Of a DNA stretch of 64,000 bases, positions 19,201-29,488 are shown one piece after another; the first letter of the stretch is position 1, and each line of letters starts with the position of its first letter. This DNA is from Larimichthys crocea (taxonomy: Eukaryota > Chordata > Actinopteri > Sciaenidae), in contig NC_040018.1 of NCBI RefSeq assembly GCF_000972845.2, positions 3,949,632-4,013,631 on the forward strand, written 5' to 3'. Made by a program: the position numbers and the translations under genes. The notes under the pieces are model-generated. The model worked only from the letters and a program-made list of their open reading frames with translations, did not search any database and had not been told where the DNA came from.

Positions 19201-22200
19201 TCTTAAAGTTTTTACCTTAAGTGTTGATGCAGTAATTGGTCAGTTACAGCACAGGTGTTCAGTTTTTCAGCAGAATGCTCTTTTAAACATTACCGTATCA
19301 TGTCCAATATTTGATACTAGTTTTTAATTGTTTGAAGTGCATTAAAACATCAGAGTTGCTCATTTAAGCTTGAATAAAACATTGCTTTACATTTCCTTAA
19401 TTTTAGGACATGAAGCATGTTGAGTTGAGTTTTAAGTTTATTGTGGACAGCAAATTGTGCAAATCTTGTAGAAGGACCAACTGTAATCCTCCAAATAAGG
19501 TTCCAACATATATTACCAGTTAACTTGGTCAAGTCATCAGTTGGTTAACTTATGACTTGACTTGGTCTCTGAATACCAGCCGTCTGTCTTCTTCAAGTCT
19601 AGCCTCATGAGTAATGCTGAATGCACCTTAAGCTTCTTGTGTTGTTCACAGGCAACATTAAGCAAGAAGTTCCCCGATCATAATAATAACCACCTTGTGA
19701 CATGCTGCTCCTACCTGGCATCCAGCTCAGTAGAAAGTAGCACCGATTGTGAAATTCTGGACCGATACCGATACGATGTTTAAAATAACAACTTGTTAAC
19801 AACTTGGCCGATGCTTTCTAGGGCCCGAGCACAGCACACTGTGCGAGGCCCTATTGGATTTCGAAAGTTTAAAAGTAAATCACATTTTCGATGGCCGGTA
19901 TGTCCTCGAAAACTCAAGAAAATCTGCCTACCCCCCCAAAGTCGGGTGTAAAATTACGCGTTTTGGGGGTCTCGCACATGGACATGCAAAAATGACTCGA
20001 CAGCACCACCTAGATGTATGTTTTCGGAGGGGCCCCTCGCCACGGTTTCATCCACATGTACGAAATTTGGAGGGAGTATGTAACATACTAAGACACACAA
20101 AAAAAAAAGTCTCTTGGTGACCCAGACTACAGTGAAGCATACAGCGTCCAATTTTTGTCAAATTTGGCCTTTTTGTGTTTTTGGGGGCATTTCCAGGGGT
20201 GATGTTTATTAATCACAAAATACAAGATATGTCCAGGACACTCAGGACATGAAGGAGGGTAGTGGGAGTGTCTGTTGTGAGTTTAAGGGGCACGTCAGCC
20301 AGAGCTGTAGTGGGTGTGGGTGTGTGTGAGTGAGACTGCTGCCTGCTGAACAGAGAGTTGCAGGAAGAAGGATCTGAAGTGCCCGTGTTTTGGCTACAAA
20401 AACCTGCCATATAATCATCGGCCACTGCCATCGGTGAATGTCATCTTTATTGAGGCGAACATCGGCCGATAGCGATGTTCAGCCGATGCATCCCTAGTAG
20501 AAAGTTCAACATGGGCAACATTAAGCAACAAGTTCCCCCATCATCATAATAAACACCTTGTGACATGCCGCACATACCTGGCATCCACCTCAGTAGAAAC
20601 TCTGCCTGGGACCTTCTTCAGGATCTCAAGCCCGAAACTCACAAACAGCTTGTCCATGGTGTTTGCAACCTGCTCCTCTTCAGTTCTGGACAGAGAAACA
20701 GGAAACATCATGAAGCCGCTTTATTTATATTTGACACAATAGACATTACAATTACTGCAAGTTTGACAGATGATCGGGTCAAAGTAATTTAACTGAAATG
20801 AAGTTTGACAGTTTTGGTATTCAATCAGTGAGGTGTGCCAAGTGTGAATATTGTTTCATGTTATTAATGTAATATTACATTACAGTCTAAGAATTAGAAC
20901 ATTAAAAAAAAAAAAAAAAAAAGCATCACACATTTTAGGTTTCAGTAGAAAAGAGTAGAACATTGAAGTGGCAGCTGTAAATTAAGGAAGTTTGTCAACA
21001 CCTTGCACAGTGGAAACTTCTGCAAACCACATGAAATGTTCCCTTTACATAAATGGTGTCAATGCTGTTTATATTCAGGTTTGACCTCTTGTGCAATCCA
21101 ATAAGCATACAGCTAAAGAGCTGCAGAATTTTACACTGTCTAGTTTAGGTCTCTTACCCGCCGTTGGCAATGCCGTATTTAATGGCCTGATCCAACAGGT
21201 GCTGGTAGGCCGGCATCTTAGCAGCAGCCAGGATGAGGGACGGGTTAGTGGTGGCATCTTGAGGCTTGTACTCTTCGATGGCTGCAGGATGGGAAGACCA
21301 AAGGGTTTAAAAGTCACGTATAAACACAAAACGTTTGTTTTGTTTTCCACAGATATTAAAAGAATATCCAAGTACATATAAAAGCTCAGGATAGAGTTGA
21401 GATGTTCTACTACTTTAATAAAAGCCTTATTTGCACGTGTAGGTGATGCTTATGTCATCTGTCAAGATTAAAAGGTTTTGATCATCAGGATACAGAAAAA
21501 TATCCAATTGTAGCAACTTTATTATTTTGAAGGTCTCACTCGAGTTTAATTTGAAAGTCACACACTGTTAAAATTTACAATATTCATCTCACCGTATTAA
21601 ACCACACAATACTCCTCTATGATACATTTAATAATCAAAAACATAAAGGGGAAGGTAAAAAAAGGTGGCAGTTATAATCTTGAATTTAATACTACAACTC
21701 AGCTGTTTAACTTGAAAGTTAGTGGATGCAAGTCAAACCTAAACCTCCCCAAAAAACAAAAAAAACACAATGTAATAACAAGACCAACTGAACCTCAGAG
21801 ACCAGTTCATGTTGAGTTATCCTGCTGAGATTTATGATTTCACTTGGTCTCGGGTAAAAGTCAGAGTGAGGAGAAAGAACTGCGTCATGTTGAACCTATA
21901 ATCTACTGCTGCTGAAGAAATGACGCCATCTACTGTGTAAAAACATTGTTACACCACCCTCTTACAAAACAAACTATTAAGTCAGCAGAGGCACAGAGCT
22001 TCTCTTGTTTTAAAGAACACAGTTTAAGGCCACCTTGATTTATGATTTTATAGTCTCTTGTTGACGATTAAAAGGTTGATTTTATGCTGCTGCAAATCCT
22101 TAGAGTCCCACACTTGGTATAAACAAGTGTGAACAGCTGATGCTGCAACTTAAAAATCAATAGAAAAAGAAGAAAAGACACTGATAACACGCCAACTAGT

Positions 22201-25200
22201 GCAAACATCCTTAATAAATAACTAATTGAAGCTTTAGTGCTGAATATAGCTCAAAATATGTGAGCTGATGACCTGGTAAAACATCATGAGACCTGTATTA
22301 ATATAGTCCATGAACTATAGAACTGTACATTAAAAACAACCTGTTACAGTTTACAGCACTGAAATGCAGATTATAAGTTGATATGTATCAGTGGCTGTGC
22401 TTTTTCCAGGAAGTACAGTGATTTGAAAAGGCAAAGTCAGAACAAAATATGCCGCCGAGGGAAAAAGTAGTACCTTAATTCAGTTAATTTGAATTACCTG
22501 ATGTGTTCTGGCTTTGTTTAGTTCATGAATACACCTTCTAAAATTTGGTCTGAGTCTGGCTTTGCAGAATAATAAGGCTTCCTTTGGTTTGTGTCGATCG
22601 TTAGAAGGTTAATTAGGAGCGAGTGATCAGTGGTTGAGCGACCCAGACAGTGAAAGAGTGAGTGAACGCTGGTATTGAGAAAGCCGGTGAATACAGTTAT
22701 TTACTGATTGTTTCATAGCGGTAACGTTAATCAAAATAAACACACCCTCACCCCATTACACAACCCTGCATCGATTTGCCATAAACGCCTGATTTGGTCT
22801 GAACACAGCTGGTCAGCACTCGATTGTAACGGCTGAGTCCGGCCTCTGCTGGCAGCTCTTCAGCCTGAGAACAAAGCCTGCCTCTGTTCTGCAGCCAGCT
22901 TCCTCTCAGGCCCCCCTCCCATAATAATCATTCTGCAGGTCAGTGGGTTTTGGACCAGATACTCGTGATCAACAGTTAAAGAAGACACGAGTTGGAGTGC
23001 TGATTACAGCAGAGTTTAGTAAGCTCTCCATAATTTAACAGCCATCCCAAATATATATTTCCACTATCGATGCACGTCCTCGACCGGGCAAATCTATAGC
23101 TTGAAGTCAAGATGAAAAGTTTAAACATGAATAAAAGATAAATAATTCATCACTGTGCAAGCTGAAGACATTTTTACATTTGTAGTTCAGAATGCTGAAT
23201 TCACTTTTTCTTAAAGTCAGTTAGAAGTTTACCACGACTGTGCACCAACTCCAGTTACAAGTCTAGCTTTTAGTTTCACTGCATTTATTGTATTAAAGTC
23301 ACATATTAATGTTAACATGTAGCATTAATTGATTACTTGTTGGTGCAGTATAAATATTTCATAACAATTACATAATTAGTAGCTATTCAGCTCTGCTGGG
23401 TACACTTACTTGTTACAACAGCTGCTGTGTACACAAGCTGATGTGTGCTAATGCCTCAGTTTTTAGTCTACTGGTAAGATTTCATTCATTTTATCTTTGT
23501 CATACTCTTTCAAATAAAATGACAGATAAATGAGACAGTTTATGATCCACGTGCAGCTGTAGCTTTGCAATATTCAGTCACATCATTCCATAGTTTAAGC
23601 ACCAGATGAGCACGTGGGGAAACCTTGATTTAATTTGCTGATCGTGCCACGCTTGTGTACGGAAAATCCATCCAAATATCTATAACGTACTCGACTTTAC
23701 AGTCTGAACACACGTCCCATCTTCCCAAAGCGGTAGTGAACAATTCGTCACCTCACGAGGTGAAACCGTAGAGAATCATGCAGGCTGATTAGTTATTTAA
23801 TTAGTAACCAAGCACCGCTGAGCTAAAGTGTCTCCTCAGGCTCCTCCATTAGCTTTCAAACTACTCCTCAGAACATCACCCCACCTTTACACACACTTAG
23901 CAACATAAGTGAAGTAAGAGGGTGCTGTTACACCATGTTTGACCGAATTGTTGCATTTCTTTCCATGTAAGAGAACATTTCTAAACCAGTAAAAGCTGAG
24001 AAACCTGACAACATTCATGAAACACATGTTACATAAACCAGACGTACAAGCGCATTTTTAAATATTTTATCTTAGAGGAGCCAAACAGACAGAATATCGA
24101 CAAAGTAAGGTGGAGAAATGTTTGTGTTGTCCATCATTATCTGAACAAGTATCATCCTGTTCAGCATGCAGTATTGGATTAAACAAGCTGCACCTAAACA
24201 CAGTTTCTCAGCGTCAGTGTCTCAGTGTAAACTGTTTGTTTGTGTTTGTGTGCTTGCAGTGGACTCCAACTGTTTACTGCTTATATTTGTACAAGTTACA
24301 CTAACCTGTATGAACGGTATGATACAAATCAAGTTTGACTGCAGTTACATGTTTGAAGATCTTTGAGATATTCAACTTAAAACTGGACAAACTTTACTTT
24401 TACAAACTGCACCATGTACAGTCAATACTGTTTACACTGTAACACCTTTTATTTTTTGACAGACCGCACCGTTTATGCCGCCAGATATACACTGTGGATA
24501 GCCTTCTATATTTGTCATATTTATATCTTTGCCGTATTTTTCTTCGATATCTTTTAACTTGCATATATTTTATATTTCATGTATATTGCTTCTGGCACCA
24601 GGGATATGAGAGAAAAGACTACTTCAATTCTCTGCATGTCCTGTACACATGGAGGCATTGACAACAAATATTTGCTTTTGGGAAACTAAAATTAAAAGAA
24701 TGTTTGGCATTTTTGCTTGTTGGACGACAACAAGTATGAATTGCTTTTATTTAATTATTTCATTTTCTGTTGGTTGCATTAAACTTCCTTCCAGGTTGAA
24801 TAAAGTATCCATCCATCTATTATAATTACAACAATTTTGGACTGCACTAAATGACTTTGTCTGTTTCTGTTTTGTTTCTGTAACGCTTATGTTACACATT
24901 CTTAAAACTGCACATTATACTCACTGCACATTATACTCACTGCACATTATACTCTAGTACTTTTGTAAATATGTACACTTGTGTTTCCCTCCTTTGTTTC
25001 TATTTTTCGCTGCTGTAATAAGTGAATTTCCCCGTTGTGGGATCAATAAAGTATTATCTTATCTTATGACACAGCTGTCCATATTGTCGCTCTTTCCCTT
25101 CATGCATCCCTCACAGACTCATTCATTCATCTAAACTAACAATAAATAATGTGTGCAAAAGACACAATAGCAACACAAAGTCCATGCAAACACTATCCGG

Positions 25201-25322
25201 CACCATTCCTCCTGCCAAGTGTGAATGAGTGTAACATTATCTGCCAGTCTGCAGAGTCACAAACCAGTTTTGTCATGTCATCCTGAGTCTGCAAACCCAG
25301 CATGAGGAACTGTGCGGTTTGC

Positions 25323-25379
<57 letters not shown>

Positions 25380-25492
25380 AGAGAAACATTAGCGTTTTCC
25401 TTTTTGGCATTGAAGCGACAAACGAGGAAGTCACACACCTTAAAGCAGGTAAACTGACTCAGGTGTGCACACAAGTCTATACGTTAGCCCCA

Positions 25493-25542
<50 letters not shown>

Positions 25543-26055
25543 TATTATCTGTATTCTTCCAACACGTAAACATGCCTAACCACTGCAGGTTGTAGCTGGC
25601 TTCGGGAGTTATTATTTATGGAGGATAAAATAAACAAAACAAAACAAAAAAATACTAAAGTTAAACGTCAAGTTAGCACCGTTTGTTAGCGAGGCTAACC
25701 TAAACTGACGTTAGTGTCGCTAACCTGAATAACGAGCAGCGTTAATCGGATTATCAGTGAGCAGGTTAACCTCGCAGGAGTTGGTTAGAAAAGCTCATTT
25801 CAGCCGGTAGCTCCACCTGAAACATTTACTCCCCCTCCTCACTCTCACTGCGTGTTTTTGACACGGAGGTCAGTTACATCAAAGTTAGCACGTGCTAACC
25901 CAGCTAACGGTTAGCGCGCGCGCGCTAATATAAAAGTTATAAACGGTTTTACCGTTAAAGTCTCCCGTGTCCGCCACCACCACGGTGTGTTTCTTCAGCT
26001 GGCTCAGCGCTGACTCCGACATTTTTCGGCGTTTGTCTGGCGACTCGCTGGACAT
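16173..26055 (-). CDS. taldo1: Transaldolase 1 (pentose phosphate pathway), complete, 8 exons
   Basis: The gene encodes a cytosolic (and nuclear) enzyme of the non-oxidative pentose phosphate pathway. It moves a dihydroxyacetone unit from sedoheptulose 7-phosphate to glyceraldehyde 3-phosphate through a lysine Schiff base. Coding exons: 26055-25953, 21281-21158, 20685-20578, 18933-18802, 17786-17611, 17057-16860, 16483-16338 and 16205-16173. Together they make 1020 nt, or 339 residues, against 337 in human. All splice sites are GT-AG and in phase. Active-site residues are present: D29 (VVADTGDF), N47 (TTNPS), E108 (STEVDAR), Schiff-base K144 ([11 protein letters not shown]), T169 (CNMTLLF), S189/R194 (ISPFVGR) and S239/R241 (GASFRN). 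Numbering is human +2. The N-terminal PDKRRKM holds a basic cluster and a second Met (M12), as in mammals where alternative starts affect localisation. A second, frameshifted copy of exon 1 lies upstream at 28336-28437. Confidence 0.98.
16338..16483 (-). CDS. taldo1: taldo1 exon 7
   Basis: This exon encodes residues 281-329: [20 protein letters not shown] through [13 protein letters not shown]. Acceptor ttgtag, donor gtaaga, phase 0. Confidence 0.97.
16860..17057 (-). CDS. taldo1: taldo1 exon 6
   Basis: This exon encodes residues 215-280: [30 protein letters not shown], and [18 protein letters not shown]. Acceptor ttttag, donor gtacag. Confidence 0.97.
17611..17786 (-). CDS. taldo1: taldo1 exon 5
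   Basis: This exon encodes residues 156-214: [20 protein letters not shown], then [18 protein letters not shown], then YEPHEDP. It holds phosphate-binding S189/R194. Acceptor gtgcag, donor gtatgg. Confidence 0.97.
18802..18933 (-). CDS. taldo1: taldo1 exon 4: catalytic lysine
   Basis: This exon encodes residues 112-155. It contains [17 protein letters not shown] and [18 protein letters not shown], with the Schiff-base Lys at 144. Acceptor aacag, donor gtaagt. Confidence 0.97.
19651..19737 (-). repeat. Tandem copy of the exon 3 donor region
   Basis: These 87 bases match 20514-20602 with scattered substitutions. They include the last bases of exon 3 (TTTCTACTGAGCTGGATGCC) followed by a donor-like gtagga. 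Removing the hAT insertion (19738-20496 plus one TSD copy) puts the two copies about 10 bases apart, so they arose as a tandem duplication before the transposon landed. Confidence 0.85.
19738..20496. mobile_element. hAT-type MITE with perfect 8-bp TSD, containing a nested repeat
   Basis: The element is 759 bp and flanked by identical GTAGAAAG (19730-19737 and 20497-20504). The right end, inverted, reads TAGGGATGCATCGGCTGAAC. The left end reads TAG-CACCGATTGTGAAATTC, with 5 terminal bases apparently lost. The middle (about 19820-20210, AGGGCCCGAGCACAGCAC) looks like another fish repeat nested inside it. It has no transposase. Confidence 0.85.
20578..20685 (-). CDS. taldo1: taldo1 exon 3
   Basis: This exon encodes residues 76-111: [20 protein letters not shown] through STEVDA, with the catalytic Glu. 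Acceptor gtccag, donor gtatgt. Its last 23 or so bases and donor recur in a decayed tandem copy at 19651-19737. Confidence 0.97.
21158..21281 (-). CDS. taldo1: taldo1 exon 2
   Basis: This exon encodes residues 35-75: [20 protein letters not shown] through YGIANGG. It includes the substrate-binding Asn in TTNPS. Acceptor ctgcag, donor gtaaga. Confidence 0.97.
22480..22810 (+). repeat. Dispersed repeat related to the TIR element at 57038-57492
   Basis: Words shared in order with the 57-kb element include TGTGTTCTGRCTTTGTTTA, AGACAGTGAA, CACAACCCTGCA and the end GCCTGATTTGGTCTGAA. The left terminus is not evident. It is probably a truncated copy. Confidence 0.55.
24440..25065 (+). mobile_element. 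LINE-type 3' tails (non-LTR retrotransposon remnants)
   Basis: The stretch ends with GTGAATTTCCCCGTTGTGGG, ATCAATAAAGTA and TTATC repeats. This is the 3'-end style of abundant fish non-LTR retrotransposons. A similar tail (AATAAAGTATCCATCCATC) lies at about 24795-24820. No coding part remains. Confidence 0.5.
24907..24954 (+). repeat. Tandem repeat, 16 bp x 3
   Basis: The unit ACTGCACATTATACTC occurs three times in a row. The left boundary of the A1/A2 duplication falls at or just after this array. Confidence 0.85.
25325..25376 (+). repeat. CA microsatellite
   Basis: An uninterrupted CA array. The paired copy in A2 (27744-27796) is broken by single-base losses. Confidence 0.95.
25494..25540 (+). 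repeat. CA microsatellite
   Basis: An uninterrupted CA array. The paired copy in A2 (27903-27960) is interrupted by CC steps. Confidence 0.93.
25953..26055 (-). CDS. taldo1: taldo1 exon 1
   Basis: This exon encodes residues 1-34, from [12 protein letters not shown] to DTGDFN, ending in phase 1 with donor gtaaaa. The frame stays open upstream to an ATG at 26091. I prefer the ATG at 26055 because [12 protein letters not shown] is where vertebrate transaldolases start and because a TATA box lies at 26079-26086. Confidence 0.95.
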
Positions 26056-26078
26056 GATGAGGAGGAGAGGCTGGGACC

Positions 26079-26140
26079 CTTTTATACACACACACCAAAC
26101 ACGTGAGCGCTCGCGGACCTGACACCACTGGGCGGGAGCG
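26079..26140 (-). promoter_or_regulatory. taldo1: taldo1 core promoter: TATA box, E-box, GC box
   Basis: Reading the minus strand upstream of the ATG: TATAAAAG at 26086-26079, palindromic E-box CACGTG at 26105-26100, and a GC box (GGGCGG on the plus strand) at about 26130-26135. The surrounding 25860-26190 is CG-rich. The TATA box is only 31 bases from the first ATG, so initiation would fall at or beside that ATG. The same motifs recur in the A2 copy (TATA near 28463). Confidence 0.6.
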
Positions 26141-26399
26141 CGCAGCGCGAGGAGGAAGGAGACAGTCGACTGGAACGCGGAAGGAAAGCTCGTGCAGAAA
26201 ATACAAGACTTTTATTAAGTGAAGTTTAACATATAAGTTTTGATTTAACAATAAAATGTATGCCTGTATTACATATCCTATATAAATATTAGTATAATAA
26301 CAGACAAATGACAATATCTGCTATATGCTGTGACCTTGATTCATTGTTTAGACCACTGTTTCTCAAACTTCTTACATCAACAAATATTTGTCTCTACAA

Positions 26400-26840
26400 C
26401 AGTGGTTCTTAACCTTGTTGGAGGTACCGAACCCCACCAGTTTCATATGCTCATTCACCGAACCCTTCTTTAGTAAAAAATAAAATATGATTTTTTTTTT
26501 ACTGGTGCACAAAATGAACCGTGCATTAACATCACCTTGTTCAAATAACAAAACCAACACAGTGCATGAACTCACAACAACTTAACTCAGTGTGACTTCT
26601 GCTGCTGCCTTTGAGAGACCAGTTCAGATATGCGTGGCTTCACCTTGGCAAGTGCCAGTCTCACAGCAAAGTCTGTTCCTTTTCTTAGTTTTTATGTCCA
26701 GCATCCTCAAAAAACGATTGCTCACAAAGATATGTTGTAACAAATGGTATAAAAAATTCCAGGGCGGAGGCTCCACCGAACCCCTGAGACCAACTCACCG
26801 AACCCCTAGGGTTCGATCGAACCCAGGTTAAGAACCACTG
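26400..26840 (-). mobile_element. hAT remnant, copy in A1
   Basis: Same family as 4809-5256: ends CAGTGGTTCTTAACCT and the inverse. The flanking 8-mers are CTCTACAA and ATCTACAA (one mismatch). The transposase C-terminal reading frame is broken (FVTTYLCEQSF then shift). Confidence 0.9.
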
Positions 26841-27248
26841 ATCTACAAGTACCACTATTTTGACATATAGCAAAATCCAACAGTGTAGGCCGAACCAGAC
26901 CGTTTGTGCAAGAGGGTTAGGTTTATCCCTAAGAAGAAGATTATTGTTCACTGTTGTTGAATCCTGAACAGAACCAGTTCAAGAAGTTCTCCTGATCCTG
27001 GTTTCTAATATTTACCTCTTTGGAGCCATATTGAAATAATATAACAATAAAAAAGCCATAGAGTTTCTGAATCATTCATTTCACCTCCGCTCACTATCTC
27101 ACATAAGATTTTAACTTATCATGGATGTATGCACATCTACGTATCAGGCTGATTCCTTTAAGGTTTTCCTTTAATTTTATTCGCAATGTTGTAAATTGTT
27201 TGATACAATTTTAATTATTTTATTTCATATAAAACATATATATATAAC

Positions 27249-27345
<97 letters not shown>
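27249..27345 (+). repeat. ATCT microsatellite at the end of A1
   Basis: About 24 uninterrupted ATCT units, preceded by a TATATA stretch and followed by AACCTGTCGAAGGCAT. Equivalent arrays lie at 29398-29488 and 37503-37570. Confidence 0.95.
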
Positions 27346-28335
27346 ACCTGTCGAAGGCATTATCATGCCACATTATTACTCTAGTACTTTTGTAAATATG
27401 TACACTTGTGTTTCCCTCCTTTGTTTCTATTTTTCGCTGCTGTATAAGTGAATTTCCCCTTTGTGGATCAATAAAGTATTTCTTTTATGACACAGCGGTC
27501 CATATTATCGCTCTTTCCCTTCATGCATCCCTCACAAGACTCATTCATTCATCTAAAATAACAATAAATAATGTGTGCAAAAGACACAATAGCAAACCCA
27601 GTCCATGCAAACACTTATCCGGCACCATTCCTCCTGCCAAGTGTGAATGAGTGTAACATTATCTGCCAGTCTGCAGAGTCACAAACCAGTTTTGTCATGT
27701 CATCCTGAGTCTGCAAACCCGCATGAGGAACTGTGCGGTTTGCAACACACACACACACCACACACACACACACACACCACACACACACACACACAGAAAA
27801 CATTAGCTTTTTCCTTTTGGCATTGAAGCGACAAACGAGGAAGTCATCACACCTTAATGCAGGTAAACTGACTCAGTGTGCACACAAGTCTATACGTTAG
27901 CCCCACCACACACACCACACACACACCACACACACACACACCCACACACACACACACACATTATCTGTTATTCTTCCAACACGTAAACATGCCTAACCAC
28001 TGCAGGTTGTAGCTGGCTTCGGGAGTTATTATTTATGGAGGATAAAATAAACAAAAAAAACAAAAAAATACTAAAGTTAAACGTCAAGTTAGCACCGTTT
28101 TTTAGCGAGGCTAACCTGAATACGAGCAGCGTTAATCGGATTATCGTGAGCAGGTTAACCTCGCAGAGTTGTTAGAAAGCTCATTTTAGCCGGTATCTCC
28201 ACCTGAACATTTACTCCCCCTCCTCACTCTCACTGCGTGTTTTTGACACGGAGGTCAGTTACATCAAAGTTAGCACATGCTAACCCAGCTAACGGTTAGC
28301 GCGCGCGCTAATATAAAAGTTATAAACGGTTTTAC

Positions 28336-28437
28336 CGTTAAAGTCTCCCGTGTCCGCCACCACCACGGTGTGTTTCTTCAGTGGCTCAGCGCTGACTCCG
28401 ACATTTTTCGGCGTTTGTCTGGCGACTCGCTGGACAT
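28336..28437 (-). pseudogene. Duplicate taldo1 exon 1, frameshifted
   Basis: This is the same exon as 25953-26055, with ATG, donor and upstream TATA box all present. It is 102 nt instead of 103: one C is missing in the CAG-CTG step near 28381, so the frame breaks after ESALS. No exons 2-8 accompany it. It is most likely an assembly copy rather than a true retained duplication. Confidence 0.9.
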
Positions 28438-28782
28438 GATGAGGAGGAGAGGCTGGGACCCTTTTATACACACACACCAAACACGTGAGCGCTCGCGGAC
28501 CTGACACCACTGGGCGGGGAGCGCGCAGCGCGAGGAGGAAGGAGACAGTCGACTGGAACGCGGAAGGAAAGCTCGTGCAGAAAAATACAAGACTTTTATT
28601 AAGTTGACGTTTAACATATAAGTTTTGATTTACAATAAGGTATGCCTGTATTAAATATCCTATATTAAATATTAGTTATAAAACAGAACAAATGACAATA
28701 TCTGTTATATGCTGTGACCTTGATTCATTTTTAGACCACTGTTTCTCAAACTTCTTACATCAACAAATTTTTGTCTCTACAA

Positions 28783-29225
28783 CAGTGGTTCTTAACCTTG
28801 TTGGAGGTACCGAACCCACCGTTTCATATGCTCATTCACCGAACCCTTCTTTAGTAAAAAATAAAATATGATTTTTTTTTACTGGTGCACAAATGAACCG
28901 TGCATTAACATCACCCTGTTCAATAACAAAACCAACAGTGCATGAACTCACAACAACTTACCTCAGTGTGACTTCTGCTGTTGCCTTTGAGAGACCAGTT
29001 AGATATTGCGTGGCTTCACCTTGGCAAGTGCCAGTCTCATGTCATTTTCACAGCAAAGTCTGTTCCTTTTCTTAGTTTTTATGTCCAGCATCCTCAAAAA
29101 ACGATTGCTCACAATATGTTGTAACAAATGGTTATAAAATTCCAGGCGGAGGCTCCACCCGAACCCTGAGAGACCAACTCACCGAACCCCTCGGGTTCGA
29201 TCGAACCCAGGTTTAAGAACCACTG
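28783..29225 (-). mobile_element. hAT remnant, copy in A2
   Basis: This is the same insertion as 26400-26840, carried by the A duplication. Here both flanking 8-mers are identical (CTCTACAA at 28775-28782 and 29226-29233). Confidence 0.92.
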
Positions 29226-29396
29226 CTCTACAAGTACCACTTTTGACATATAGCAAAATCCAGCAGCGTAGGCTGCACATCTACGTATCAGGGCTGATTC
29301 CTTTAAGGTTTTCCTTTAATTTTATTCGCAATGTTTGTAAATTGTTTGATACAATTTTAATTATTTATTTCATATAAAAACATTTATATATATAAC

Positions 29397-29397
<1 letters not shown>

Positions 29398-29434
<37 letters not shown>

Positions 29435-29488
29435 TCTATCTATCTATCATCTCATCTATCTATCTATCTATCTATCTATTCTATCTCT
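29398..29488 (+). repeat. ATCT microsatellite at the end of A2, irregular
   Basis: The same array as in A1 but with irregular steps (TATTCT, CATCTCATC), consistent with sequencing noise. Confidence 0.9.

Larger units (their letters stand above)
18934..20577. other. taldo1: taldo1 intron 3, with a hAT MITE and a duplicated splice-donor segment
   Basis: This intron contains a hAT-type element (19738-20496) inserted in a decayed tandem copy of the exon 3 donor region (19651-19737). The remaining sequence at 18950-19640 is AT-rich and unassigned. Confidence 0.75.
21282..25952. other. taldo1: taldo1 intron 1
   Basis: This 4.7-kb intron contains a repeat at about 22480-22810 related to 57038-57492. 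It also has a LINE-type 3' tail ending near 25065, a 16-bp x3 tandem repeat (24907-24954) and two CA arrays. Close to exon 1 (25660-25930) it is rich in GCTAAC/GTTAGC words and CG dinucleotides. The right part (from about 24940) is segment A1 of the duplicated region. Confidence 0.6.
24940..27361. repeat. Segment A, copy 1 (A1)
   Basis: Starting at TACTCTAGTACTTTTG and ending at CTGTCGAAGGCAT, this segment matches 27362-29511 along its length. It holds taldo1 exon 1, the promoter, two CA arrays, a hAT element and an ATCT array. Its coding exon is intact and its CA arrays are uninterrupted. It has about 240 bases (roughly 26888-27128) that A2 lacks. Confidence 0.93.

Noticed and set aside
25193..25579. 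ORFs with long Cys-Val or His-Thr runs
   Set aside because: Translations of CA/TG microsatellites.
28336..28437. A second taldo1 gene or alternative first exon
   Set aside because: The exon is frameshifted, has no further exons, and lies in the block that looks like a misassembly.
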